In this document: one piece after another, positions 33,265 through 42,586 of the stretch
Layout: each line of letters begins with the position of its first letter
How positions within the stretch are numbered: the first letter of the stretch is position 1
Assembly: GCA_027068435.1 (NCBI GenBank)
Contig: JAMOTA010000054.1
Span: 16,335 to 80,334, forward strand
Reading direction: 5' to 3'
Origin: Sulfurovum sp.
GTDB taxonomy: Bacteria; Campylobacterota; Campylobacteria; Campylobacterales; Sulfurovaceae
DNA length: 64,000 nucleotides
Made by a program: the position numbers and the translations under genes
Notes under the pieces: model-generated
Told to the model about the DNA's origin: nothing
Databases searched by the model: none
Seen by the model: only the letters and a program-made list of their open reading frames with translations

Positions 33265-35511
33265 ATGAGTGAAAGCAAAGATTTTTTACGGACAATAGTT
33301 GAGGCAGACTTAAAATCAGGTAAGTATAAAGAGGTTACAACAAGATTTCCTCCTGAGCCAAACGGCTTCCCTCACATAGGGCATGCTAAGTCTATCTGTA
33401 TAAACTTTGGTATTGCCAATGACTACAATGGTCACTGTAACCTTAGAATGGATGATACAAACCCAACAAAAGAAGATACTAAGTATGTTGAAGCACTTAA
33501 AGATGCAGTAGAGTGGCTTGGGTTTGAGTGGGACAAGAGTGTACGTTACACTTCTGATTATTTTCCAAAAATCCATGAGTATGCTATAGCACTCATAAAG
33601 ATGGGTAAAGCGTATGTAGATAGTACCAACGAAGAGGAGATGCGTGAACTTCGTGGAACAGTGACTGAGGCGGGTAAAAGAAGCAAGTATGCTAACAGAA
33701 GTGTAGAAGAGAACCTTGAACTTTTTGAGAAGATGAAAAATGGCGAGTTTAAAGATGGCGAGCATGTACTTCGTGCCAAAATAGACATGAGTGCGGCTAA
33801 CATGAAAATGCGTGACCCACTACTCTACCGCATCAAACATGCACACCACTTTAGAGCTGGTGACGAGTGGGCTATCTACCCGATGTATGACTTTGCTCAC
33901 TGTCTCTCTGACTACATAGAGGGCGTTACTCACTCCATCTGTACGCTAGAGTTTGAAAACAACCGTGACATTTACAACTGGGTACTTGATACCTTAGGCT
34001 TAACATCTCCACGACCTTACCAACATGAGTTTGCACGATTAGGTATTAACTACACGGTTATGAGTAAAAGAAAGCTTTTAGAGCTGGTAGAGGGTGGTCA
34101 AGTAAACGGATGGGATGACCCTCGTCTGCCAACTATAGCAGGGTACAAAAGAAGAGGATACACAGCAGAGTCTATTTTAAACTTCTGTGACGGCATAGGT
34201 ATAGCAAAAGCCAACTCTATGGTAGATGTTGCACAGCTAGAGTTTAGCATAAGAGATGACTTAAACAAAAAAGTACCACGAGTTATGTGTGTACTTGACC
34301 CTCTCAAAGTCACCATAGTAAACTACGAAGGTTCAGAAGAGATAGAAGCATCTTACTACCCACATGATGTACCTAAAGAGGGTTCAAGAAAACTCCCTTT
34401 TGCTAAAGAGATTTACATCGACGGAGCTGATTTTGAGGAGAACCCTCCAAAAGGCTACTTCCGTCTTACACCTGAACAAGCAGTAAGACTAAAGTACGCT
34501 TATATCATCAAATGTAAAGAGATAATAAAAGATACTAATGGCAATATAGTAGAGATAAAAGCAGAGTACTACCCCAACTCTAAAAGTGGAGAAGACAGCA
34601 GTGGCATAAAAGTAAAAAGTGCCATCCAATGGGTAGAATCAACCCAAGCTAAAAAGATAGAAGTAAGAGTCTATGACAGACTCTTTAAAACAGAAGCACC
34701 AGAGGGAGTAGAAGATTTAAACCCTAACTCTTTACAAGTCATTAAAAATGCTTTGATAGAACCTGCTGTTATTAACCAAAAACCTGACGTACGTTTTCAG
34801 TTTGAAAGAGAGGGTTACTTCTACGCTGACCCTATAGACTACACAGATGAAAACCCAGTATTTAATAAGATAGTAGGACTTAAAGAGTCATCATCTAAAA
34901 AGAAAAAAGCACCTAAACCTGCACCAAAAGCAGAAGCTAAAAAAGTGCAAATAGATGGCGAAGTGGTAGCTATGAGTAAAGAAGAACAAGCACTATTTGA
35001 CAAATACACTCAACTAGGACTAAACAGCGAAGTGGCAAACACTCTAGCTCGTGATGCAAAGCTATCACACTTTTTTGAAGAGGCTCTACTTACACGCAAC
35101 AGCCCTGTAAATATTGCCAATATAGTAACAAACGATGTAGCTAGAGAGCTAAAACAAAAAGAGATAAATGAGTTAAAATTTTCAGCTAAGCAGATAGCTG
35201 AACTTGTAGAAATGGTAGATAATGAACTCATCTCAAGTAAAATTGCCAAGCAAGTATTTGAAGAGATGAACAAAAACGGAGCAAACCCAAAAGAGATAGT
35301 AGAAAGCAAAGGGCTAATACAGATAAGTGACCCAGCTATTATCTTACCTCTCATAGAAGAGATCATTGCAAAAAACCCTGAAAATGTAGAAAAATTTAAA
35401 GCAGGAAATACAAAACTACTTGGCTTCTTCGTAGGACAGGTTTTGAAGGCTACGAGAGGAAAAGGGAATCCTAAGGTTGTGAATGAGTTGGTGGCTAGGG
35501 AGTTGAATTAA
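33265..35511 (+). CDS. glnS: Glutaminyl-tRNA synthetase with C-terminal YqeY domain
   Basis: A class I tRNA synthetase of 748 residues. HIGH is at 37-40 (PHIGHAKS) and the KMSKS-equivalent is VMSKRKL (about 272). The catalytic and beta-barrel domains fill about 1-555. A lysine/proline linker (KKKKAPKPAPKAEAKK) leads to a GatB/YqeY-type tRNA-binding domain (about 580-748: LTRNSPVNIANIV, ISSKIAKQVFEEM). This architecture is known from Deinococcus, where the YqeY tail helps bind tRNA-Gln. Many Campylobacterota lack GlnRS and make Gln-tRNA by amidation, so acquisition by transfer is plausible. tRNA-Gln(UUG) lies at 53808-53882. Confidence 0.94.
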   Translation: MSESKDFLRTIVEADLKSGKYKEVTTRFPPEPNGFPHIGHAKSICINFGIANDYNGHCNLRMDDTNPTKEDTKYVEALKDAVEWLGFEWDKSVRYTSDYFPKIHEYAIALIKMGKAYVDSTNEEEMRELRGTVTEAGKRSKYANRSVEENLELFEKMKNGEFKDGEHVLRAKIDMSAANMKMRDPLLYRIKHAHHFRAGDEWAIYPMYDFAHCLSDYIEGVTHSICTLEFENNRDIYNWVLDTLGLTSPRPYQHEFARLGINYTVMSKRKLLELVEGGQVNGWDDPRLPTIAGYKRRGYTAESILNFCDGIGIAKANSMVDVAQLEFSIRDDLNKKVPRVMCVLDPLKVTIVNYEGSEEIEASYYPHDVPKEGSRKLPFAKEIYIDGADFEENPPKGYFRLTPEQAVRLKYAYIIKCKEIIKDTNGNIVEIKAEYYPNSKSGEDSSGIKVKSAIQWVESTQAKKIEVRVYDRLFKTEAPEGVEDLNPNSLQVIKNALIEPAVINQKPDVRFQFEREGYFYADPIDYTDENPVFNKIVGLKESSSKKKKAPKPAPKAEAKKVQIDGEVVAMSKEEQALFDKYTQLGLNSEVANTLARDAKLSHFFEEALLTRNSPVNIANIVTNDVARELKQKEINELKFSAKQIAELVEMVDNELISSKIAKQVFEEMNKNGANPKEIVESKGLIQISDPAIILPLIEEIIAKNPENVEKFKAGNTKLLGFFVGQVLKATRGKGNPKVVNELVARELN

Positions 35512-36314
35512 TCAACGATAGGATTAATAGTACTAATAAAATCTTGAAATCGTCTTATTTTATCATTATTAGTACAATCTAATATTTTTAAGTGATTTCT
35601 TAAAATAGTTTTATAATGAGAGTTTAGTTTCATATTTTCTAAACTTTCTTGAAAAAACTTAATAAACAGATCTAATTCCTTATAAATCTTTTCTATCTCT
35701 TTATGATAAGCTATTCCACCCATAGTTCTTATTTCAATATGAGCATTACCTCTTCGCTCAATACTCCAAACTCTACCTTTATTATTTTTTAATATTTTAG
35801 CTTCTTCTTCATTTAAACAATTTAATATTTCCATAGGATTCAGACTATACCCATTTCTCTCTCCCCAACTATTTAACAAGTTAGCATCATCACACAATAG
35901 AAGAAGAGCATAAAAATCCATATTTTCTTTATTTTTCATAGAGATATGAATATGAAAGCCTGTATCTTCATTAGTAGTTCCATATTCATCTATAATATAA
36001 GAAATATGACCAATGTAATAACACAAGGTATCATAAGAACAAATTGGTATAGAAATTTCAACTCCAGCATCTGCAAGAGAACTATCGTATTTTAAACATA
36101 AACAATTATGAGAATCATCCTCCGCAGGTACTTCACTAAGATTAATTAAAATATCTGATCCACTTATAGATTTAAGTTCTTCAATAATTTCTTTAGTATT
36201 ATTTCCACTAATGTAAAATTCAAATTCACAACCAAATCTAAGATTATTGGGGAATGAAATAACAGCTCTAGGCAAAACTTGCTCTTTACAAATTATTCGA
36301 GTACTTGTTTTCAT
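35508..36314 (-). CDS. Amidoligase (Amidoligase_2 family)
   Basis: A glutamine-synthetase/ATP-grasp-like amidoligase fold of 268 residues, predicted to form amide bonds with ATP. Seen are FGCEFEF (Glu30, Glu32, metal/ATP), GVEISIP, TGFHIHIS (His121, His123) and HIEIRTMGG (Glu194, Arg196). These occur in the order expected for the family that Iyer and colleagues described with gamma-glutamylcyclotransferase neighbours. It starts 5 bp after the wHTH-GGCT gene, so the two form one unit. Its stop overlaps the glnS stop by 4 bp in convergent orientation. The substrates are unknown. Confidence 0.8.
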   Translation of the reverse strand: MKTSTRIICKEQVLPRAVISFPNNLRFGCEFEFYISGNNTKEIIEELKSISGSDILINLSEVPAEDDSHNCLCLKYDSSLADAGVEISIPICSYDTLCYYIGHISYIIDEYGTTNEDTGFHIHISMKNKENMDFYALLLLCDDANLLNSWGERNGYSLNPMEILNCLNEEEAKILKNNKGRVWSIERRGNAHIEIRTMGGIAYHKEIEKIYKELDLFIKFFQESLENMKLNSHYKTILRNHLKILDCTNNDKIRRFQDFISTINPIVD

Positions 36315-36319
36315 AATAA

Positions 36320-36937
36320 CTATCCAAGTATAGATTGATAATAAGCATTAAAGTCTATATCAATTTTTCTTTTATTTTGAACCCAAGATTTTAAGGGCTT
36401 TTGGTTTAATGGAACCCTAGGGGATGATAATACATATGTTTTTACTTTAATTTTTCGGCTTCGTGTTTGCACAAAAATATTTTCATGTTTAAAGTATATA
36501 GGAGCACATTCAAATTCATCTACTCTTTTTAATATATCTTGGCGTGTTATCTCATATACTTCACCATCAATATTTTGACCATATTGTGCATCATCTATAA
36601 TATATGGATAATCATGATTTTCTTCTTTATACATTGCAAATTTACGCAAAGTTTTAGCTTGACTAATATAATTAGCATCCGATAAAATATCATGATTTTC
36701 AAATCCTTTTTTCAAAGAACCATATACAAATAGATAAGTTTTAAATTGCTCTTCTTTAACAAATTGTCCACGCCCATTTATTGTAATTATACCTTGTTTA
36801 TGTAGACGATGAAGAGCCTTTCTAAAACTATCGACATTTATTTCTTTATCCATTTGAGAGCGTAAATCTTTAAAAGTAATAATTTTATCATCTGAAAATT
36901 TAGAAAGCTTTTTTTTAATTTGATTAGTTAAATTCAT
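36320..36937 (-). CDS. Winged-helix / gamma-glutamylcyclotransferase (AIG2-like) fusion
   Basis: Residues 1-65 form a winged helix-turn-helix like those at the N terminus of DUF6088/AbiEi-type proteins (FRKALHRLHKQGIITINGRG). Residues 67-170 are a GGCT/AIG2 fold. They contain the substrate loop VYGSLKKG at 71-78, GEVYEI, the likely catalytic glutamate within RVDEFE (138-143), and the closing VKTYVL. GGCT enzymes release pyroglutamate from gamma-glutamyl amides. The paired amidoligase suggests making and breaking the same kind of bond, with the wHTH possibly tying it to DNA or regulation. The combination is not one I know as described. Confidence 0.77.
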   Translation of the reverse strand: MNLTNQIKKKLSKFSDDKIITFKDLRSQMDKEINVDSFRKALHRLHKQGIITINGRGQFVKEEQFKTYLFVYGSLKKGFENHDILSDANYISQAKTLRKFAMYKEENHDYPYIIDDAQYGQNIDGEVYEITRQDILKRVDEFECAPIYFKHENIFVQTRSRKIKVKTYVLSSPRVPLNQKPLKSWVQNKRKIDIDFNAYYQSILG

Positions 36938-37020
36938 AATAAACTATTATACCATATACAAATTGATGTCACGATAAGTTCATAAATATTATTTTTTGAA
37001 AGATTGCATTTGAGAAGACT

Positions 37021-37566
37021 CTACCGAAACCTCTTAAAAACACGTTCAAAGTCTAAATTTACTTTGCATGTTGTCTCTTCAAAACTGTAGCTCTCATTTA
37101 AGAAGTCACCTTGTTTGTCATATTTTGACCCTTCAAGTTTGTAAACTTTGGCTCTTAGGTCGTTAGGATAGACTAAAATATAATAGGTGACTTTCTCTTT
37201 TTCATAAATCTCAAACTTATACTTTTCATCACGTTTGGCTGTTGACTTTAAGATAATCTCTACTACAATTTCAGGAGATTTAGTAAGATAACTTTCGTTT
37301 GTCTCTCCACAAGTTAGAACAATGTCAGGCTTTAAAATAGTGTCATCACTCACTTTATAGTCTATCTCTCCTAGAACCTCACACTGAGTACACTCTTCTA
37401 GTTGATTGTGAAGTTCAGTTATAATAACTGTTGCTAAACTTTGATGTTTTCGCATAGGAGCAGGTGCCATTGCCAAAGGCATACCAGCTATAAGCTCCCA
37501 ATTACCATCCCACTGCTTATAGTCGTCATAAGTATAAAATTCAATTGCTCGTGCTAATGATGGCAT
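37021..37566 (-). CDS. Uma2-family (DUF820) predicted endonuclease
   Basis: A 181-residue PD-(D/E)xK-like domain. Marks are the opening YTYDDYKQWDGNWELIAGMP, the acidic KPDIVL (about 99-104), VVEIILKST and the tyrosine-rich KFEIYEKEKVTYYILVYP. The family is expanded in cyanobacteria and usually occurs singly; biochemical function is unproven. It lies between the amidoligase pair and the glycosyltransferase and shares neither strand context nor operon with housekeeping genes, so it may belong to the same accessory patch. All expected acidic residues are present. Confidence 0.8.
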   Translation of the reverse strand: MPSLARAIEFYTYDDYKQWDGNWELIAGMPLAMAPAPMRKHQSLATVIITELHNQLEECTQCEVLGEIDYKVSDDTILKPDIVLTCGETNESYLTKSPEIVVEIILKSTAKRDEKYKFEIYEKEKVTYYILVYPNDLRAKVYKLEGSKYDKQGDFLNESYSFEETTCKVNLDFERVFKRFR

Positions 37567-37649
37567 AAATGCTCCTTTAGTCTGTTAGATATATATTTAT
37601 TATAGCAGAGTTTTAAATAATATCTTTGAATTATACAGACTGTTTAAAG

Positions 37650-37655
37650 TATAAT
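37650..37655 (+). promoter_or_regulatory. -10 box for the glycosyltransferase gene
   Basis: TATAAT lies 21 bp before the ATG at 37677, with AAAAGGA at 37664-37670 as the ribosome site. Confidence 0.45.
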
Positions 37656-37676
37656 ATCCTCATAAAAGGAAACCTA

Positions 37677-38906
37677 ATGAAAAAAATCCTAATTATTGGT
37701 TATGTGTGGCCTGAGCCTAACTCTTCTGCTGCTGGTAGTCATATGATGTCTATCTTGAGACTCTACAGAGAGCAAGGTTGGCAAGTGGAGTTTGCTACTC
37801 CTGCTCAGCCTACAGAGCATATGATAGACTTAGAAAAAGAGGGTATAACAAGTCAGAGTATCAGACTCAATTGTGACAGCTTCGATACGTATATCATGCA
37901 GTATCAACCTGATATAGTGATGTTCGATAGGTTTATGATGGAAGAGCAGTTTGGTTGGAGGGTAGATAAATACGCCCCTTTAAGCCTCAAGATACTAGAT
38001 ACTGAAGATTTACAGTGCTTACGTCACGCACGCCATCAAGCTCTTAAAGCCCAACGTGACCTTACACAAGCAGACCTCTTTAGTGACTTAGCAAAACGTG
38101 AGATAGCTGCTATTTTACGTTGTGATATATCTTTGATTATTTCTAGTTATGAAATTGAACTTCTTGTAAATACTTTTAAAGTAGATGCCTCTTTACTTCA
38201 CCATCTTCCTTTTATGGTAGAGTTAGAAAAAGCACCTAAAAAAACCCTCTGCTTTTCAGAGCGTAAACACTTTATGACTATCGGTAATTTTCGTCATGCT
38301 CCTAACTGGGATGTTGTCTTGTACCTACAGAAGATTTGGCCTCTAATCAGAAAACAGATACCCGATGCACAGTTACATATTTACGGCTCTTACCCACCAC
38401 CTAAAGCAACAGCACTACATAACCCTAAAACTGGTTTTCTCATCAAAGGTTGGGCAGAAGATGCCTTTAAAGTTATGGAAGCATCTCGCATCTGTTTAGC
38501 ACCCATACGTTTTGGTGCAGGTATTAAAGGTAAACTTCTTGATGCAATGGTTATGCAAACACCCACAGTTACTAGCTCAGTAGGTAGTGAAGGAATGTAC
38601 CAAAACGAACCATGGGGTGGCATAATAGAAGATGACATAGAGAAGTTTGTAGAAGCAGCCGTTAAACTTTACAAAGATGAAGAAGCATGGGTAGAAGCAC
38701 AAAAAAATGCAACAGCACTTCTTTATGCAAGGTATGACAGCAGAGTACTAGGTAGTGAATTACTTGACAAAATCACTCTTACTCAAAAGAACTTAGCACA
38801 ACACCGTTTAAAGAACTTTACAGGTGCTATGCTTAAACATCACACCATGATGAGTACCAAATACATGTCACAATGGATAGCAGTAAAGAACTCTATCAAT
38901 GCATAA
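37677..38906 (+). CDS. Glycosyltransferase (GT4-like, GT-B fold)
   Basis: The start at 37677 follows AAAAGGA by 6 bp and gives the typical opening KKILIIGYVWPEPNSSAAG; an ATG 51 nt upstream would add an untypical leader. A GT-B fold with the C-terminal donor site is seen in TIGNFRHAPNWD, FLIKGWAED and APIRFGAGIKGKLLDAM (the E/GxGxK-type nucleotide-sugar loop). The length, 409 residues, fits. The neighbours do not identify the acceptor. It is convergent with glyS. Confidence 0.86.
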   Translation: MKKILIIGYVWPEPNSSAAGSHMMSILRLYREQGWQVEFATPAQPTEHMIDLEKEGITSQSIRLNCDSFDTYIMQYQPDIVMFDRFMMEEQFGWRVDKYAPLSLKILDTEDLQCLRHARHQALKAQRDLTQADLFSDLAKREIAAILRCDISLIISSYEIELLVNTFKVDASLLHHLPFMVELEKAPKKTLCFSERKHFMTIGNFRHAPNWDVVLYLQKIWPLIRKQIPDAQLHIYGSYPPPKATALHNPKTGFLIKGWAEDAFKVMEASRICLAPIRFGAGIKGKLLDAMVMQTPTVTSSVGSEGMYQNEPWGGIIEDDIEKFVEAAVKLYKDEEAWVEAQKNATALLYARYDSRVLGSELLDKITLTQKNLAQHRLKNFTGAMLKHHTMMSTKYMSQWIAVKNSINA

Positions 38907-38926
38907 TTTGAAGTTTATCTTAGTTA

Positions 38927-40975
38927 CTAAACTGAAATTTCTTTAATATCTGCTATGGCTTTAAATGTTTTATAGATAGAACCTATCATGTTTAGTCTGT
39001 TTGCTTTTAGGGCTTCATCTTCACTATTTACCATAACGTCATCAAAATATGCATCTAGTTCACGTTTAAGCCCAAAGAGTGCTTCTAAGTGTGTTTTGTA
39101 GTCTACGTAGTCTTGGTTGATAACTTTTACATAGGCATTGTAAAGGTTTACTTCTGCATCTTCTTTGAAAAGCGTAATATCTATACTTAACTCACTATCT
39201 AAATTTACATCTTTAGAGATATTTGCTACACGTTTAAAAGTAGAAAACTGCTCTTTAAAGATGTCTGAAGAGACTATCTCATTGAGTGCAGATACTTTTT
39301 TTGCTATTTGGCTAATATCTCTTTCACCTGAAGCAAGAACTGCGGCAATAACTGATGGGTTTGCATCTAAAGATTTATTAATACGTTCTAAGATAAAGTC
39401 TGAGAGTAGCTTAGTATCAAACTCTTTATAACTATCTTTTAGTAGTATGATAATATCATCAATATTAAAACTTAAATCGTAAGCTGTTACGATGCGTACG
39501 ACTCCGTTTACTGCACGTCTAAGAGCAAAAGGATCTTTAGAACCTGTTGGTATTTTACCTACGGAGAAGAGTCCAAATAGCGTGTCAAGTTTGATACTCA
39601 TAGCAACAATAGAAGAGAATATAGATGCAGGTAACTCAGCACCCTCACCTACTGGCATGTATTGCTCTTTTATGGCAGAGTAAACAACAGCATCTTCGCC
39701 TAGTGCTTTGGCATAGTAGTACCCCATAAGTCCTTGAAGTTCTGTAAACTCATATACCATCTCAGACATAAGGTCAGCTTTAGCAAGTGATACAGAGTTA
39801 TCCATCATTTTTTCTAACTCTACACTACTTTTACTTGTCTCTTTCTCTACATTTTTCATGTACAGACCCAACAGACGCATAGCAATCTTCTTCTCTCTGT
39901 CTATTTTGTCTGCAAGTGTTCCTAGTCCATCTATAAACTGTACTTTTTCAAGTCCATCTGTAGAGAGTCCGTTTTTAAGATCATTTTTGTAAAAGAAAAG
40001 CCCATCTGCAAGACGTGGTTTAAGTACACGTTCATTCCCTTCAACTACTTTAGTGTAGTCGTCTGTATAAGCATTACTTACAACTACAAACTTATTTGCT
40101 ATTTTCCCATTTTCAAATACTGGAAAGTAACGTTGATGCTCTTTCATAGATGTAATAATCACTTCAGGTGGTAACTCTAAGAAGAGCTCATCAAAAGTAC
40201 CCACAAGTGCTTTAGGGTTTTCTGTTATAGCTACTACCTCTGCGATAAGTGAACGGTCTCTCTCTATGATGATATTGTGTTCTGCTTCTAGGGCATCGAA
40301 CTCTGCTAAAATTTTACTCTCTCTGTCTGAGGGGTAGAGCATTACTGCACCCTCTTTTAAAAGTCCTTCATACGCCTCAATACTAGGTACTTCTACTGTA
40401 TCGTAACTAACCATTCGGTGAAGGTAGGTTTTTGTACTTGAAGTAACTCCAAATAGCTCTACAGGTACAGAAGTTTTGCCTAGTCTTACTTGAAGCCAAC
40501 GAATAGGACGTATAAACTCATCGGTTCTACTTCCCCAACGCATCATCTTTCCAAAAGACATAGAGGCTATCCATTTTTCAAGCATCTCTTGAAGAAGTGA
40601 AGTAGTATCTGAACCCTTCTCCTCTTTTTTAAAGTAAAGCACCTCTTTACCATTCTTCTCTCCACGACCAAGTGCGTCAAAACTTACACCACATTTACGT
40701 GCAAAACCTTCTGCTGCTTTAGTAGGCTCACCATCTTTAAGTGCTGCAACTAAAGGAGGTCCAAAAAACTCTACAGTTGCATCTTCTTGTTTTGTAGGTA
40801 TTGCACTCTGTTTAAGTACCAATCTTCTTGGTGTATAGATAAATTCAAACTCTGATGTTAGGTTATACTCTTTCAGTAGTTTTTGCCAAGATTTTTCTAT
40901 GTTAGATACGATTTTAAGTAGTGGTATAGCAGGAAGTTCCTCTACACCGATTTCAATAAGTAGTGGTTGTGTCAT
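38927..40975 (-). CDS. glyS: Glycyl-tRNA synthetase beta subunit
   Basis: The large subunit of the alpha2beta2 GlyRS, 682 residues, needed for tRNA-Gly binding. Marks are the opening LLIEIGVEELPA, FIRPIRW, HRFHxP-like HRMVSYD, GSRTDEF, ITSMKEHQRYFPV and the C-terminal anticodon-binding region (FDDVMVNSED). The alpha subunit glyQ is not in the window. It may be the last gene of the leuD-leuB-purU-trmL unit, 62 bp after the small membrane protein. Confidence 0.95.
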   Translation of the reverse strand: MTQPLLIEIGVEELPAIPLLKIVSNIEKSWQKLLKEYNLTSEFEFIYTPRRLVLKQSAIPTKQEDATVEFFGPPLVAALKDGEPTKAAEGFARKCGVSFDALGRGEKNGKEVLYFKKEEKGSDTTSLLQEMLEKWIASMSFGKMMRWGSRTDEFIRPIRWLQVRLGKTSVPVELFGVTSSTKTYLHRMVSYDTVEVPSIEAYEGLLKEGAVMLYPSDRESKILAEFDALEAEHNIIIERDRSLIAEVVAITENPKALVGTFDELFLELPPEVIITSMKEHQRYFPVFENGKIANKFVVVSNAYTDDYTKVVEGNERVLKPRLADGLFFYKNDLKNGLSTDGLEKVQFIDGLGTLADKIDREKKIAMRLLGLYMKNVEKETSKSSVELEKMMDNSVSLAKADLMSEMVYEFTELQGLMGYYYAKALGEDAVVYSAIKEQYMPVGEGAELPASIFSSIVAMSIKLDTLFGLFSVGKIPTGSKDPFALRRAVNGVVRIVTAYDLSFNIDDIIILLKDSYKEFDTKLLSDFILERINKSLDANPSVIAAVLASGERDISQIAKKVSALNEIVSSDIFKEQFSTFKRVANISKDVNLDSELSIDITLFKEDAEVNLYNAYVKVINQDYVDYKTHLEALFGLKRELDAYFDDVMVNSEDEALKANRLNMIGSIYKTFKAIADIKEISV

Positions 40976-41037
40976 TTAGATAGTCCTATACGAATAATAA
41001 TAGCTTTTATTCTATCTAAATATTGGTAAATAGAGGG

Positions 41038-41229
41038 TTAGTCTTTCTTTATCTCTATCTCTTTTTTCTCTGATTTATCTGAAACATAATCATCTTCATA
41101 CTCATCGACTAAGTCTTTACGTCTCTCTTGGTCGTCGAATTTAGATAAAAAGTTATTTCTAACAATAGTAAAAGTCATAAACGAGAAGAGTATAACAACA
41201 AAAATATAAAGATAATCTCCAAATGACAT
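41038..41229 (-). CDS. Small single-helix membrane protein
   Basis: A 63-residue protein with one membrane helix (about 7-26) and a highly charged C-terminal tail (YEDDYVSDKSEKKE). Its ATG overlaps the trmL stop (TAATG), so translation is coupled, which supports it as a real gene. Function unknown. Confidence 0.65.
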   Translation of the reverse strand: MSFGDYLYIFVVILFSFMTFTIVRNNFLSKFDDQERRKDLVDEYEDDYVSDKSEKKEIEIKKD

Positions 41230-41723
41230 TAGGACTCCTTCAAAGTATTTGCTATGGTAATTTTTTTAAATCCCTCATAGTTTTGACGCAAAGCATCATA
41301 GATAACAACCCCTACACTAACACCAAGGTTAAGGCTTCTACCCTTACCAGCCATAGGGATAGTAATACACTGCTCAGGATTAGCTAAAAGAATTTTTTCA
41401 TCTAAACCTTTAGTCTCAGAACCAAATAAGATGTAGTCATCTTTCTTAAAAGGTGCATTAAAATAGAGGTTATCTGTTTTTGTAGTTGCCATAAAACTGT
41501 TCTCATCTATTGGATGGGCTTCTAAAAACTCAGAAAAGCTCTCCCATATAACTAAATCCAAATCTTTCCAATAATCAAGACCTGCACGTTTGACAGCTTT
41601 GTCGTCTATGTCAAACCCTAGAGGTTTAACTAAGTGAAGAGTTGCACCAAGGTTGACACATAGACGACCTATGGTACCTGTATTTGGTGGAATTTGTGGT
41701 TCTACTAGTACGATGTTAAACAT
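41229..41723 (-). CDS. trmL: tRNA (cytidine(34)-2'-O)-methyltransferase TrmL
   Basis: A SPOUT-class methyltransferase of 164 residues that methylates the wobble ribose of tRNA-Leu. Motifs: the opening FNIVLVEPQIPPNTG, then GRLCVNLGATLHLVKPLGF, and the knot region LFGSETKGL and ITIPMAGKGRSLNLGVSVG. Full length. It lies between purU (12 bp upstream) and the small membrane protein (overlap). Confidence 0.94.
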   Translation of the reverse strand: MFNIVLVEPQIPPNTGTIGRLCVNLGATLHLVKPLGFDIDDKAVKRAGLDYWKDLDLVIWESFSEFLEAHPIDENSFMATTKTDNLYFNAPFKKDDYILFGSETKGLDEKILLANPEQCITIPMAGKGRSLNLGVSVGVVIYDALRQNYEGFKKITIANTLKES

Positions 41724-41735
41724 AACGCTAATCCT

Positions 41736-42572
41736 TTAAAATATAACTGTTTTGTTACCATTGACAAAGACTCTATCGTTTAAAACTAACGACAATGCAC
41801 GTGAAAGTACTATCTTCTCTCCATCACGTCCTGCTTTTTGCATATCTCTCCATGTAAGACGGTGGTTAACAGGGATAACATCTTGAGCAATAATAGGTCC
41901 TTCATCTAAGTCATCTGTAACATAGTGTGCCGTTGCCCCTATAATCTTAACCCCTCTCTCAAACGCTTGCTTGTAGGGGTTAGCCCCTATAAATGCAGGT
42001 AAGAAAGAGTGATGAATATTGATAATTTTTTTAGTGTATGATTTTACAAATGTAGGAGTTAAAATACGCATATATTTAGCAAGAACAATGTAGTCAAATT
42101 CAAACTTATTAATATGCTTCATCACCTCTTTTTCATGTTCTTCTCTGCTCATGTTAGTTGCAGGAATATAGAAAAAAGGAATGTTAAATTTACGAACTAA
42201 ACTCTCTAATGTGTCATGGTTGGCTATGACACAAGCTATATCTGCTCCTAATGCACCATCTTCATGACGGATAAGAATATCACCCAAGGCATGAGACTCT
42301 TTGGTTGCCATAATGATAATTTTCTTATCTTTAGGTTCTATAACTTTAATCTGTGCATCTTTAGGAACAACAGACTCTAACTCATATTGTAACTCTTGTG
42401 CATTAAAAAGCCCCGTTACTACTGTACGCATGAAAAATCTTCCATGCTCTTTATCTACAAACTCACGGTTATTGTCTATGTTTAAATCTCTGTCATAAAA
42501 AACTTTTGAAATTTTATAGACTAAACCTTTTGCATCTTCACAATCAATAAGTACTCTTGCTCTATTTTCCAT
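41736..42572 (-). CDS. purU: Formyltetrahydrofolate deformylase
   Basis: Hydrolyses 10-formyl-THF to formate and THF, supplying formate for purine synthesis. An N-terminal ACT domain (about 1-80: ARVLIDCEDAKGLVYKIS) is followed by the formyltransferase-like domain. Catalytic marks are NIHHSFLPAF (Asn/His) and HYVTDDLDEGPIIAQD (His/Asp). At 278 residues it is standard. It lies 14 bp after leuB in the same unit. Confidence 0.94.
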   Translation of the reverse strand: MENRARVLIDCEDAKGLVYKISKVFYDRDLNIDNNREFVDKEHGRFFMRTVVTGLFNAQELQYELESVVPKDAQIKVIEPKDKKIIIMATKESHALGDILIRHEDGALGADIACVIANHDTLESLVRKFNIPFFYIPATNMSREEHEKEVMKHINKFEFDYIVLAKYMRILTPTFVKSYTKKIINIHHSFLPAFIGANPYKQAFERGVKIIGATAHYVTDDLDEGPIIAQDVIPVNHRLTWRDMQKAGRDGEKIVLSRALSLVLNDRVFVNGNKTVIF

Positions 42573-42586
42573 CGTAATACGGTATG

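Noticed and set aside
33316-33765. 149-codon open frame antisense to glnS
   Set aside because: Fully covered by the catalytic domain of glnS; no independent signal.
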